Source: Rhizobium sp. L1K21 (GTDB lineage: Bacteria > Pseudomonadota > Alphaproteobacteria > Rhizobiales > Rhizobiaceae). From it: 64,000 nucleotides of DNA. This document shows positions 1-8,871 of this stretch, one piece after another; positions within the stretch are counted from its first letter, which is position 1; the number at the start of each line of letters is the position of its first letter. The stretch is taken from assembly GCF_024055895.1 (NCBI RefSeq), contig NZ_JAMXLE010000001.1, positions 1,054,001-1,118,000 on the forward strand, in the 5' to 3' direction. The notes under the pieces were generated by a model, which was not told the DNA's origin, searched no databases, and saw only the letters and a program-made list of their open reading frames with translations. The position numbers and the translations under genes were made by a program.

Positions 1-754
1 CGGAGGAATATTTGACTTCCTTCAGACCGTTTTCGCCGAGCCAGCCGGTGAAGCCTTCATGGATGACATAAGTGGAGGCATGGTCGGGCGCGCGGTAGCG
101 CGTCACGCGGCCATATTCGGCAATGGAGGCAGCGGCTGAGCCGTTGTTCGTGACCTCATCGGCAAAGGAGAACATGTAATGCGCATCGACAGAAATGGTG
201 CGCTTGAATGTAAGGCCTTCGCCATTGTCATAAGTGAGTGTGACCGGCGTGTCCGGCGTCAGCGTCGGGTTGCCTTCAACGGTCCAGACCGTATTCGGGC
301 CGGGCATGTTGTTGGCGCCGACATAACCGAATTCCGCGAAATAACCGTCAGACGTTTTTGCCGGGTTGAGCAGCGTGATCAGTGGGCTCGTGGGATCCAC
401 TGTCTCGTGATAGTCCTTCAGGTGAAGGTCGTCGAGGCGGGCGCCGGTGAGATTGATCGAGCCGGAAAGCGACGGTGTGTCAATTTGAATGCGCTTGCCT
501 TCGGCAATGGCCGCATCACGCGAGATCACGCTTGCAGAACCACTGGCCGACGGTGTGTCGCCGGAAACCTGCGCCGAACCGGCTGCTGGCGTCTGCGGGT
601 TTGCTGTTGTGTCACCGGAGGCCTGCGTCTGCGCGGCCTGCTCAGATGCAGCGCGCTCGGCCTGCATTTTCGGCCCCATATAAAAATACTGCCAGCCAAA
701 TAGGATGATCACGGACAGCGCAATGGCAATGAAATAATTGCGGTTATTTTCCAT
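1..754 (-). CDS. yidC: Membrane protein insertase YidC, N-terminal part (cut by window edge)
   Basis: YidC/Oxa1 inserts and folds inner-membrane proteins, alone or with SecYEG. The minus-strand reading begins [20 protein letters not shown], a typical YidC first transmembrane segment. It is followed by an Ala/Thr/Ser/Gln-rich linker and then the start of the large periplasmic beta domain (for example [16 protein letters not shown]). About 251 residues are visible; the rest lies left of base 1. The start codon lies inside the end of rnpA (11-bp overlap), the usual rpmH-rnpA-yidC order, which supports both the identity and the start. The conserved C-terminal insertase domain is not visible. Confidence 0.93.
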   Translation of the reverse strand, partial: MENNRNYFIAIALSVIILFGWQYFYMGPKMQAERAASEQAAQTQASGDTTANPQTPAAGSAQVSGDTPSASGSASVISRDAAIAEGKRIQIDTPSLSGSINLTGARLDDLHLKDYHETVDPTSPLITLLNPAKTSDGYFAEFGYVGANNMPGPNTVWTVEGNPTLTPDTPVTLTYDNGEGLTFKRTISVDAHYMFSFADEVTNNGSAAASIAEYGRVTRYRAPDHASTYVIHEGFTGWLGENGLKEVKYSS

Positions 755-1160
755 CGGTCTTTCCCGGGCGGCCAACGTCTGGCCGTTTCTCTCTTTGTTT
801 TCCGGCGATACGATCGGTAATCGTCCGGGTCAGGTCCTCGAATGAGGCGTTCAGGGCGTCTCTTCGCGCGACGACCACATAGTCATGTCCAGGCTTCATT
901 GCAAACTGCGCAGAAAGACGCACGACCTCTTTCAGTCGTCGGCGCATGCGATTTCGTTCAACCGCATTGCCATGTTTCTTTGTGACGGTAAAGCCGACAC
1001 GGGGAGGGGTTTGCGGTTCGCCGCGGTCGAGCACTTCAATCAGGACATAAGGCCCGCGAAGTTTGTAACCGCCGCGAACACGCAAAAACTCCGGCCGGCT
1101 TTTCAGCCGCCCGGCAGCTTTTGTGGTTTTTTCAGACGTCTTGAGCCCGCCATGTTGCAT
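744..1160 (-). CDS. rnpA: Ribonuclease P protein component
   Basis: RnpA is the small basic protein subunit of RNase P, which trims tRNA 5' leaders together with the RNA encoded here at about 60.8-61.2 kb. The 138-residue product contains the family hallmark region: [20 protein letters not shown] (about residues 63-82), holding the RNR motif. The frame stays open upstream through rpmH, but the ATG at 1160 gives a normal family length and sits 14 bp after the rpmH stop. The C-terminus overlaps the yidC start. The three genes are very probably one transcript from the promoter near 1450. Confidence 0.93.
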   Translation of the reverse strand: MQHGGLKTSEKTTKAAGRLKSRPEFLRVRGGYKLRGPYVLIEVLDRGEPQTPPRVGFTVTKKHGNAVERNRMRRRLKEVVRLSAQFAMKPGHDYVVVARRDALNASFEDLTRTITDRIAGKQREKRPDVGRPGKTDGK

Positions 1161-1174
1161 CGGGCCGGCCTGCC

Positions 1175-1315
1175 TTAGGCTGAAAGACGCTTGCGACCGC
1201 GTGTACGGCGAGCGGTGAGAACCTTGCGGCCACCCTTGGTTGCCATGCGGGAACGGAAGCCGTGACGGCGCTTGCGAACAAGCTTGGACGGCTGGTAGGT
1301 ACGCTTCGTAGACAT
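1175..1315 (-). CDS. rpmH: 50S ribosomal protein L34
   Basis: This 46-residue, very basic protein reads [20 protein letters not shown] at its N-terminus and continues with the [15 protein letters not shown] core of L34, a component of the large ribosomal subunit. The MS-T extension makes it two residues longer than the 44-residue form usual in relatives. It leads the rpmH-rnpA-yidC operon, with a sigma70-like promoter about 110 bp upstream on the same strand. It is easily missed because of its length. Confidence 0.95.
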   Translation of the reverse strand: MSTKRTYQPSKLVRKRRHGFRSRMATKGGRKVLTARRTRGRKRLSA

Positions 1316-1426
1316 TTATTTTAACACCGCGGTGTGCGGCCCTTCTTGAATTCTGCAATTGATGCAGGGAGCGTTGATCCGTCATTTGAGGCCAGCGCTC
1401 ATTCGCCAGCCCCCGGACTGCGCGGG

Positions 1427-1455
1427 TTCATAGGGGCAAGTGGTCAAAAAGTCAA
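1427..1455 (-). promoter_or_regulatory. Sigma70-type promoter for rpmH-rnpA-yidC
   Basis: On the minus strand TTGACT (1455-1450) is followed after exactly 17 bases by TATGAA (1432-1427). This places transcription start near 1420, giving rpmH a leader of roughly 105 bases. Only the motif match and position support it. Confidence 0.55.
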
Positions 1456-1570
1456 TCGGCGGGGCCGTGATCAAAGCCCTGCTTTTCTAAGAGAAAGCTT
1501 TCCAATAATCAGCAGAGTCTTTAAAACACTGCAAAGGCAATACGAATTCGAACAAGGACAGACGCGGCGT

Positions 1571-3073
1571 ATGAGCGGCAGTGACTTGCATTCCGGCGCT
1601 AACGCTACCGTGCCACGCCGTATGGCCGGCTTTTTCGGCGGGCTTTCCGGAAAGCTCCTGAGCCTGACCATTCTGGCGGTGATGATTGCCGAAGTCGCCA
1701 TTTTCGTGCCGTCGGTGGCCAACAAGCGCAATACATGGCTCAAGGAGCAGCTTCGCGTTGCCGCCGTTGCTTCCATTGTCATCGACGGTCTGCAGCACAG
1801 CAAACTGCCAGATGCGCTGCGCGATGACACGCTGATGGCGACAGGCGTGAAGGTGATTGTGCTCGAGCGGGACGGCACACGGCGTCTGATTGCCGCAACC
1901 GACATGCCGCCCGAGGTCGACAAACAATATGACCTCACCGAGATGAAGCCGCTGAACGCTATCCGGGCTGCCTTCGACGAGCTTCTGTTCGGCGGCGGGC
2001 GGGTGATCCGCGTTTTCGGCCCGGTCGACGGGACCGACATGCATGTCGAGGTCGTGATGACCGATGATGCGCTGCGCGATGCAATGCTAGTCTATTCGCG
2101 CAACGTGTTTCTCCTGTCGCTTGCCATATCGATCATCACGGGCTTTTTGATCTTTCTGGCCGTGAGCCGCCTGTTGATCCGTCCGATTCGCCGTTTAACC
2201 CGGTCGATGCAGGATTTTTCGGGACATCCCGACGAACCCGGCAGTATCTATCAGCCACAGGCCGGAGACGACGAGCTGGCGGTGGCGGGGCAGCATCTGG
2301 AATCGATGCAGAAAGAGCTGCAAAAGACCTTGCGGCAGCAACGCAATCTCGCCGAGCTTGGTCTGGCTGTCTCCAAGATCAATCACGATATGCGCAACAT
2401 CCTGGCTTCCGCACAATTGATGTCCGACCGGTTGGGTGATCTCGATGATCCGATGGTCAAGCGTCTGGCGCCGAAGCTCTTGCGCGCAATCGACCGTGCT
2501 GTGGGTTATTCCAACTCTGTGCTCGCCTATGGCAAATCCGCAGAAGCAGCCCCCAGGCGGCGACTTGTCCATCTGAAACCGCTGGTGGTCGATGTGTCTG
2601 GTCTGCTCGGCATAGAGCCGGAGAGCGAGATCCAGTTTGAAATCCACATCGACGATGATCTCCAGGTGGATGCCGATCCCGAGCAGCTGTTTCGCGTGAT
2701 CCACAATCTCTGTCGAAACGGCATGCAGGCGCTGGCAGGGATGGAGGCTGAAGGCGCGGGCGCGAGCCCCAAACGCATCAGCGTGTCAGCCCATCGCAGT
2801 GGCTCGGTGGTTTCCATAGCCGTGGATGACACGGGGCCCGGCATGCCGCAAAAGGCGCGGGAGCACCTGTTTTCCGCCTTCAAGGGTTCGGTGCGTTCTG
2901 GTGGGGCAGGTTTGGGCCTTGCGATTGCGCGCGAAATCGTTCTCTCGCATGGCGGCACGATCGCACTTGTGGAAAAGGCCCAGGCCGGAACGCTGTTCCG
3001 GTTCGATATTCCAGATCGCCCCGTGGTCATGGAAGAGATGAAATCAAACGCCGGTCAAAGCGCCGCGGAATAA
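1571..3073 (+). CDS. Membrane sensor histidine kinase (HAMP, HATPase)
   Basis: The 500-residue product has an N-terminal transmembrane segment (about residues 23-43), an extracytoplasmic sensor region, a second membrane segment (about 178-200) running into a HAMP-like linker (SRLLIRPIRRLTRSM), and a cytoplasmic kinase core. The phospho-acceptor is probably His272 in KINHDMRNILAS. ATP-binding boxes follow: N box NLCRNGMQAL, G1 DDTGPGMP and G2 GGAGLGLAIA. The ATG at 1571 has AAGGA 12 bases upstream; the frame is open further up, but that part overlaps the rpmH promoter region. No response regulator gene is adjacent, so its partner and signal are unknown. Confidence 0.85.
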   Translation: MSGSDLHSGANATVPRRMAGFFGGLSGKLLSLTILAVMIAEVAIFVPSVANKRNTWLKEQLRVAAVASIVIDGLQHSKLPDALRDDTLMATGVKVIVLERDGTRRLIAATDMPPEVDKQYDLTEMKPLNAIRAAFDELLFGGGRVIRVFGPVDGTDMHVEVVMTDDALRDAMLVYSRNVFLLSLAISIITGFLIFLAVSRLLIRPIRRLTRSMQDFSGHPDEPGSIYQPQAGDDELAVAGQHLESMQKELQKTLRQQRNLAELGLAVSKINHDMRNILASAQLMSDRLGDLDDPMVKRLAPKLLRAIDRAVGYSNSVLAYGKSAEAAPRRRLVHLKPLVVDVSGLLGIEPESEIQFEIHIDDDLQVDADPEQLFRVIHNLCRNGMQALAGMEAEGAGASPKRISVSAHRSGSVVSIAVDDTGPGMPQKAREHLFSAFKGSVRSGGAGLGLAIAREIVLSHGGTIALVEKAQAGTLFRFDIPDRPVVMEEMKSNAGQSAAE

Positions 3074-3187
3074 ACAATCGGTACAGGTGATTCCCAAACA
3101 AGCGCGTTTTGTTACCGTTTCCTGTGTGCGGAGAGCCTTGGCAATAGAGCTCTCACTTGAATCGTAAAAGCACAGAGCCTGCGAAAC

Positions 3188-3217
3188 CGGGATGTTTGCA
3201 ATCGTCCCGATTTTTTT
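3188..3217 (+). terminator. Candidate Rho-independent terminator after the histidine kinase
   Basis: CGGGA (3188-3192) pairs with TCCCG (3205-3209), and seven T residues follow at 3211-3217. The stem is short but correctly placed between the kinase stop and tRNA-Arg. Confidence 0.45.
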
Positions 3218-3296
3218 CAATAATCCTCTTGCATTCAGGAAAAGGACGCTTTAGGAGAACGCCACACCGCCAGAGCGAACCGCTCAGCGGCCAAGC

Positions 3297-3373
3297 GCAC
3301 CCGTAGCTCAGCTGGATAGAGCACCAGACTACGAATCTGGGGGTCAGGAGTTCGAATCTCTTCGGGTGCGCCA
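3297..3373 (+). tRNA. tRNA-Arg (anticodon ACG)
   Basis: The 77-base cloverleaf has acceptor stem GCACCCG (3297-3303) pairing with CGGGTGC (3363-3369), discriminator G and an encoded CCA (3371-3373). The anticodon stem CCAGA/TCTGG encloses loop CTACGAA, so the anticodon is ACG, read as ICG after deamination. The T-arm GTTCGAATC is standard. It marks the left border of a short accessory-looking block (AraC regulator and autotransporter), but I see no integrase or convincing attachment repeat. Confidence 0.96.
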
Positions 3374-3630
3374 TTTCGCTTTCTCCCTGAACTAAAACGC
3401 TATTTAACGGTTTGCATGCCGGTTGCCGGGACACCTATTCTCGTGGCTTTGCTGCGGATAAGGGATTTGAGAGCCGACGGCGAAACGATACTGAAAGCGT
3501 TTGTCGCCAGCATGCGATCCGGCGTATCCGCGTCTTGGCGTGTTGTCTTTACCCTCGTTAGCCGTTGTTAAAGTTGTCGGGCGAATCGGGTTCTTCCCAT
3601 GGCCCGGCCACTACGCAGACGGCAAAAGCT

Positions 3631-4662
3631 TCAGGTCACATCGGCGATCCACGACTGGAGATCGAAGACCTCCTGGCTGTCGCCAGGCCGCGCAAGGCGA
3701 CCGCGACTGCGAAGCTCGGCGGGCGTCACTCCGTATCGACGTTTGAACAGCCGGCTGAAGCTAGAATGGTCGTCGAAACCGCAAGCCGCCGCAATAATGC
3801 CAATACGTCTGATGTCGTGTGGATCGGTCAGAGCCTTGCGCGCGTGGGCAAGACGGCGGTCCGTGATGAAGGACTCGACGCCCCGATAGGGCTCGAACAT
3901 CCGATAGAGAGAGGATCTGGATAGCCCCAATTCGCTGGCAAGTGACGCGATATCGATCTTGCCCGACCCGATGCGGTCATCAATGAAGCGACGCGCGCGC
4001 TGAAAAAGCGCCTCCCGGAATGGTTCGGTGCCTGCCTGTTGCAGTGCTTCTGCCGGATCCAGCGCAGCCTCATACATGGCCAGTGTTGCGGACGCCGCCG
4101 CAGCGCCGGCGCTCAAGGGCATGGTCGGAAGGCTCCGGGCGAGCGCAACAAGGTGGTCGGCCAGCAAGCCTCCAAGCGCTGCGCCGCGCAGCCCGACGTT
4201 CATATGCCCATGCGGAAACACGCGCGACTTCACCAGATCGCGCGGAATGAGGACAGTGATGTTGCTTGAGGCGAGGGAGACGGTCCGCGCCTCTCGGGCC
4301 ATGTCGAGGGTCACCGGTTCCATCGGCTGCACGGTGATCGGGCGATCGTCCAGATGGCCGCTATATCCACCGGACGTATAGACCTGCACGAGCAGGTAAT
4401 CGATGCCGTCTATCCGGGATTTCTCTCTGGAACGGGTAAAGGTTGTCGGCCCGAACGTGCCGAGCCCGACAAGCATGTCACCCAAATGGTAGGTGTCGTA
4501 GGTAGCTGCGAATGGCTGATCGGGATGGACCGGCGCAACGTCGAAGACCGGAGCGACTGCCGACCGCCAGCCATCAAAAGCTGCTTCAGGCGTCAGCCCC
4601 CGGGAGTCGAAAGATTGGTGCGGCAGGCCCGGTGTCTGCTCGCTGAAGATGTCTTTCTGCAT
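3631..4662 (-). CDS. AraC-family transcriptional regulator
   Basis: The 343-residue protein has a large N-terminal ligand-binding-type region, resembling the AraC-binding-like domain of the NdhR/FeaR-type group, and a C-terminal AraC double helix-turn-helix: DIASLASELGLSRSSLYRMF, then IAAACGFDDHSSFSRLFKRR, with the family end motif YGVTPAELR. The ATG at 4662 is preceded in frame by two GTG codons. It is transcribed divergently from the autotransporter at 4795, with a 132-bp shared control region. By position it is the likely regulator of that protease and of itself; that is inference. The ligand is unknown. Confidence 0.85.
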   Translation of the reverse strand: MQKDIFSEQTPGLPHQSFDSRGLTPEAAFDGWRSAVAPVFDVAPVHPDQPFAATYDTYHLGDMLVGLGTFGPTTFTRSREKSRIDGIDYLLVQVYTSGGYSGHLDDRPITVQPMEPVTLDMAREARTVSLASSNITVLIPRDLVKSRVFPHGHMNVGLRGAALGGLLADHLVALARSLPTMPLSAGAAAASATLAMYEAALDPAEALQQAGTEPFREALFQRARRFIDDRIGSGKIDIASLASELGLSRSSLYRMFEPYRGVESFITDRRLAHARKALTDPHDIRRIGIIAAACGFDDHSSFSRLFKRRYGVTPAELRSRGRLARPGDSQEVFDLQSWIADVT

Positions 4663-4794
4663 CACCACTGTTCAATCCCGCGATGTTTGGTACTGGTGAA
4701 CAAGAAATTGGATTCTGTACTCATCACCATTCTTTGCTGTCCTGCTATCGACCCCGGCTCGAACGGATATACCAACTCGGCAGGGGATAAAAGT

Positions 4795-7617
4795 ATGAAA
4801 AGACGCGGGTTTTTCGGTTATTGTATTTTGGGTGCCGGATTGGCAATCGGTCAGAATTCGGTGGTGCTGGCTCAGTCCGCTTCCGATAGCGAGGCCTTTT
4901 GGCAAACGCCTGAATATCGTGCGGCCTACCACCTTTCTGCAATCGATGCTGCAAAGGCCTATGCTCTCGGCTTTACCGGTGAAGGTGTTCGGGTCGGCGT
5001 TCTCGATACAGGCATTGATGCGCGCCATCCCGAGTTCAATGGCCGGCTTCTGCCCGGCTTCGATCTCAACACGGGTGCCAGCATCATAAACGGCGCGAAT
5101 TTCGAGAGCCCCGATTCCGGATCGCCATCAGGCCGTACCAGTCACGGAACCCATGTGAGCGGCATTATCGCCGCGAACCGCGATGGCTGGGGAATGCATG
5201 GCGTCGCGTTCGATTCCAAAATCATGATGAGCATCTATGATGGGCGTTCGGGCAATACTGACGACGTGTTCAACCAAAACTGGATGCGCCTCGTCGATAG
5301 CGGCGTGTCGATCATCAGCAACTCAAGCGGTGTCAACGATTGCAGCTATTCTATCAACCCGCCGTGCAATGTCACTGACTATACCAGCGCATCGATCACA
5401 CAATCGCTGCCACAGACGATCGACGCCATGAAATACGCCGCCGACAATGACGTGCTGATGGTGTTTGCCACTGGCAATGAGTCGCAGCCTGCACCAGATG
5501 CGCTGGGCGGGATGCCTTATTGGGTTCCTGAGCTTCGCGACACCTTCATCGCAGTCGGTGCGGTTGATGCGAATGGCAATCTGGCGAGTTTCAGCAATGA
5601 ATGCGGTGTGGCCTCTGCGTGGTGTCTGGTTGCGCCCGGCGTTGACGTGGTGTCGACTGTCCCGCTTGGCACAGGCCCCAGCGGCGGCGATTACGATGAG
5701 ATGAGCGGCACGTCGATGGCAACGCCGGTCGTCAGCGGAGTGGCGGCGCTGGTCAAGCAGGCATTCCCATATTTTTCTGCCCACGACATCCAGCAGGTGC
5801 TTCTCACCACCGCAACCTCCATGGGGGACCGGCAGAAATACGGCTGGGGCATGGTCAATGCCGGACGGGCCGTACAAGGGTACGGGGCCTTCACCTCCAA
5901 TACAGTCATCAACACGGGCGGCACAAACTCGACATTTTCCAACGCCATTGGCGGTACAGGTGGGCTCACCAAGGAAGGGCAGGGCACCCTGACACTTGCC
6001 GGCGCAAATACCTATTCCGGTGACACGATCGTCAACGCCGGACAGCTCTCGGTGAACGGTTCCGTTGCGTCCAATGTACGGATTGGCCAGAACGGGACGC
6101 TGCGCGGCATTGGCAAGATCGACGCCTCTCTTTACTCCGCTGGGCGCCTGGCGCCGGGCAATTCGCCCGGCACGCTGACTGTCGCCGGTCCAGTGACCAT
6201 CGCAAGTGGTGCGACAACATCCTTCGACATTGACGGCATAGGGACAGGCACAGGCAGTGGTAGCTATTCGCGCCTTGTGACCACCGGTACCAATGGTACA
6301 ATCGCAGTCGATGGCGTGATCGTTCCCACGCTCCGCGGCATAACGGCACCGGCAAGCAACACTTACGTTGCCCCGCTTGGCACCACTTTTGAGGTTATCC
6401 GATCAAGTGCAGGCGTGACCGGCGGCTTCACAGCCCTGACTCAGCCGGACGCATCGGCGCTTGCTCCGAGCAGCCGCATGGACACACTTTATGCGGACCG
6501 GACGGTCTCCCTGGTGGTGACACCGCAGCAGTATAGCAATCTTGCTGCAAACGGATTGACCTCAAGCGCCAATGCAAATGCTGTCGGCGCATCACTTGAC
6601 GCCGTTCGTCCTGCGGCGGGGCCGCGAACCGGTGCCGTGTTCTCCTCGCTTTACGCCACATCACCTCAAGCGCTGCCGAATGCTCTCGATCAGGTTGCGG
6701 GCGAAATCCATTCTTCTGGTTCGGCTCTCGTTCTGGAGCATGCCGGACAGGTGCGGAGCGTCGTGAACGCGCGGACCAGCCGCTTGGCAAACAGCAATGC
6801 GGAAACCGGCTGGGTTTCGTTCAATGGCGCTGCAGGTGCCTTTTCCAGTGACCGTGCAGCCCGTATGAACTGGAGGGAACAGTCCGCCTATGCCGGTTTC
6901 GACGGCATTTCTCTCTACGGTTGGGATATCGGTACCATGGGTGGCCTTGGTATGAGCAGAGGCAGCATTGGTGCACAGAATGCGTCGGCGACCGCCTTGA
7001 ATGCAGACTTTGCCGCCTATGCCGACGCGAATCTCGGCTTCCTGAGGGCGAATGTCGGCGCGGGTTTGACATTTTCTCACATCGACACGTCCCGTGCTTT
7101 GGACTTCGGCGGTGCCAACGCGACCGTCAGCACCGGTTACCATCGTGCATCTGGACAGGTGTTCGGCACTCTGGCCATGCCGCTCGATATGGGCAATGCG
7201 ACGCTGGAGCCATTTGTTTCCGGCGCCTATATGGCAACATCTTCGGCGGCCTTCCGCGAGACCGGTTCACCGTTTGCCCTGTCAGGAACTGTTGACGCAA
7301 AAAATCTCGGTCTTGCGTTGCTGGGCTTTAACTTGTCCTCCGAAATTCCGGTTGGTGATACATACGTTTCGGTCAGCTCAACGGTCGGCTGGCAACATGT
7401 TTTCGGCAATAGTCTGGGTACCGCAACGCAATCTTTGGCAGGTGCTCCCGCCTTCAAAACAACAGGAGTAGGGCTTTCCCGCAACGCGCTAGTCCTCAAT
7501 CTTGGACTTGGCTATGAGCTGGGGAACAGCATGGTCGCTAGTCTGAACTACTCGGGTCACTATGGATCGACCTCCAGTTCCAGTGCGCTGAAAGCAAAAT
7601 TCAAGGTGTCGTTCTAG
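4795..7617 (+). CDS. Subtilisin-like serine protease autotransporter (type Va secretion)
   Basis: The 940-residue protein has a Sec signal peptide ending near residue 27 and then an S8 peptidase domain. The catalytic triad is visible as Asp71 (VGVLDTGID), His117 (SHGTHVSG) and Ser307 (SGTSMATP). A passenger stalk follows, carrying an autotransporter-associated beta-strand repeat around residues 385-425 (GGLTKEGQGTLTLAGANTYS). The C-terminal beta-barrel spans about 670-940 and ends in Phe, as outer-membrane proteins do. The start at 4795 has AGGGG nine bases upstream; the frame is open for 147 codons before it, but that part overlaps the divergent AraC gene and has no signal sequence. Expected role: a surface-exposed or released protease; the target is unknown. 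Confidence 0.92.
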   Translation: MKRRGFFGYCILGAGLAIGQNSVVLAQSASDSEAFWQTPEYRAAYHLSAIDAAKAYALGFTGEGVRVGVLDTGIDARHPEFNGRLLPGFDLNTGASIINGANFESPDSGSPSGRTSHGTHVSGIIAANRDGWGMHGVAFDSKIMMSIYDGRSGNTDDVFNQNWMRLVDSGVSIISNSSGVNDCSYSINPPCNVTDYTSASITQSLPQTIDAMKYAADNDVLMVFATGNESQPAPDALGGMPYWVPELRDTFIAVGAVDANGNLASFSNECGVASAWCLVAPGVDVVSTVPLGTGPSGGDYDEMSGTSMATPVVSGVAALVKQAFPYFSAHDIQQVLLTTATSMGDRQKYGWGMVNAGRAVQGYGAFTSNTVINTGGTNSTFSNAIGGTGGLTKEGQGTLTLAGANTYSGDTIVNAGQLSVNGSVASNVRIGQNGTLRGIGKIDASLYSAGRLAPGNSPGTLTVAGPVTIASGATTSFDIDGIGTGTGSGSYSRLVTTGTNGTIAVDGVIVPTLRGITAPASNTYVAPLGTTFEVIRSSAGVTGGFTALTQPDASALAPSSRMDTLYADRTVSLVVTPQQYSNLAANGLTSSANANAVGASLDAVRPAAGPRTGAVFSSLYATSPQALPNALDQVAGEIHSSGSALVLEHAGQVRSVVNARTSRLANSNAETGWVSFNGAAGAFSSDRAARMNWREQSAYAGFDGISLYGWDIGTMGGLGMSRGSIGAQNASATALNADFAAYADANLGFLRANVGAGLTFSHIDTSRALDFGGANATVSTGYHRASGQVFGTLAMPLDMGNATLEPFVSGAYMATSSAAFRETGSPFALSGTVDAKNLGLALLGFNLSSEIPVGDTYVSVSSTVGWQHVFGNSLGTATQSLAGAPAFKTTGVGLSRNALVLNLGLGYELGNSMVASLNYSGHYGSTSSSSALKAKFKVSF

Positions 7618-7786
7618 TGACTCCGCGCGACGTCTGCGATGATGTCGCGGAAAACGGAGCGAGAGAAATCATGCAATTCGGCCGATCTATTCGGGGTTCT
7701 ATCCCTCAAAACGGTTGGGGTCTGTGGCGGTTGCGATGAAAGCCGCAGTCGATCTGTAAAAAATCTCTTTATTTCAGTGGTATAAT

Positions 7787-7821
7787 GGTGCGCATCTTTT
7801 CACGGGTGCGCACCTATTTTT
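7787..7821 (+). terminator. Rho-independent terminator downstream of the autotransporter
   Basis: GGTGCGCA (7787-7794) pairs perfectly with TGCGCACC (7807-7814) around a 12-base loop, and TATTTTTT follows. It lies 170 bases after the autotransporter stop. The rest of the 7618-7950 gap shows no coding signal; it also holds the palindrome at 7893-7920. Confidence 0.65.
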
Positions 7822-7892
7822 TATGCAAAACGCTGCCGGCCAACCCGACTTGCGTGGCGCAGCTTTAGCGGGCTTCCGGTTGTTTGGCTTGC

Positions 7893-7920
7893 AAAACATA
7901 TATGTTAAACTATATGTTTT
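7893..7920. promoter_or_regulatory. AT-rich palindrome, probable operator of the TSUP transporter gene
   Basis: AAAACATATA (7893-7902) is the exact reverse complement of TATATGTTTT (7911-7920), with eight bases between. It ends 30 bases before the TauE/SafE start. A two-fold symmetric, AT-only site in this position is typical of a small dimeric repressor such as ArsR/BigR types, which are known to control TauE/SafE genes in some relatives. No such regulator is encoded next to it. An AT-stem terminator is the alternative. Confidence 0.5.
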
Positions 7921-7950
7921 TGTAGCATTTTTCAGCGGCGGTTTTTCGTG

Positions 7951-8748
7951 ATGATTCTTGAACCTTTTCAGTATGCGCTTGGAGCGGTTTCCGGTGGGCT
8001 TGTGGGGTTTACGCTTGGCTTGTTCGGGGGTGGGGGGTCGATCCTGGCGGTGCCGCTGATGATGTATGTTGTGGGCGTGCCGAGTGCGCATCTGGCGATT
8101 GGAACGAGCGCACTGGCGGTGGCTGCCAATGCCTTTGTCAATCTGATCGGGCATGCGCGGCTAGGCAATGTGAAGTGGCGGTGTGCCTCAATCTATAGTG
8201 TTGCTGGTGTCGTCGGTGCCTTTCTCGGGTCGACGGCAGGCAAGCTGGTGGATGGCCAGAAGCTTCTCATTCTCTTTGCGCTACTGATGCTGGTGGTGGG
8301 GGCCATGATGTTGCGCAAGCGCAATGCAGAGGGCAATCCCGGTGCGCAATGCTCGCGGGAAAACGCGCCCAAGGTGATCGGTTTCGGGGCGCTGACCGGC
8401 GTTTTCTCCGGCTTTTTCGGGATCGGCGGCGGGTTTTTGATCGTGCCGGGGCTGATTGCCGCCACCGGAATGCCAATCCTATTCGCCATCGGATCATCAC
8501 TGGTGGCGGTGACGGCATTCGGTCTCACCACAGCGTTGAATTATGCCGTGTCCGGCTATGCCGATTTTCTGCTGGCAGCAATTTTTATCGGTGGCGGTGT
8601 TGTCGGCGGGTTGCTGGGCGCGTTTTCGGCCAATCATCTTTCTGAACGCAAAGGGGCTTTGAACACGCTTTTCGCCCTGATGATTTTTGCCGTGGCGTTC
8701 TACATGCTCTATCGTAGCGCCGACGCGCTTGGCCTCCTGACTGCATAA
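7951..8748 (+). CDS. TauE/SafE (TSUP) family membrane transporter
   Basis: The 265-residue polytopic membrane protein shows the two-fold TSUP layout: an N-terminal repeat with GLFGGGGSILAVPLMMY and a C-terminal repeat with GFFGIGGGFLIVPGLIA. Each Gly-rich stretch sits between hydrophobic helices. TSUP proteins export or take up sulfite, organosulfonates, sulfoacetate, thiosulfate and similar anions; the substrate here cannot be told. A GTG (7948) directly precedes the chosen ATG, and neither has a strong Shine-Dalgarno. The palindrome upstream suggests repression by a dimeric regulator, possibly sulfur-responsive. Confidence 0.87.
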   Translation: MILEPFQYALGAVSGGLVGFTLGLFGGGGSILAVPLMMYVVGVPSAHLAIGTSALAVAANAFVNLIGHARLGNVKWRCASIYSVAGVVGAFLGSTAGKLVDGQKLLILFALLMLVVGAMMLRKRNAEGNPGAQCSRENAPKVIGFGALTGVFSGFFGIGGGFLIVPGLIAATGMPILFAIGSSLVAVTAFGLTTALNYAVSGYADFLLAAIFIGGGVVGGLLGAFSANHLSERKGALNTLFALMIFAVAFYMLYRSADALGLLTA

Positions 8749-8871
8749 ACGGCTTGTTCTTGCCGCAGGCGGGTGAACCGGTCTGCCCAAAGTCGCGTAG
8801 ATGAGAGGGAACATCTTTTTAGAGGGTGCGTTTCAACTGGAATTCGAACAAGAACTTTGCAGAAGGAAAAG

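Noticed and set aside
4354-4794. 147-codon N-terminal extension of the autotransporter frame
   Set aside because: It overlaps the divergent AraC gene and would bury the signal peptide; ATG 4795 has its own ribosome binding site.
7781-7786. TATAAT as a promoter -10 element
   Set aside because: No acceptable -35 box at 16-18 bases upstream, and it directly abuts a terminator hairpin.
3363-7814. CGGGTGCGC shared by the tRNA-Arg 3' end and 7805-7811 region as possible island attachment sites
   Set aside because: The shared stretch is only about nine bases, the right copy is explained as one arm of a terminator hairpin, and no integrase is present.
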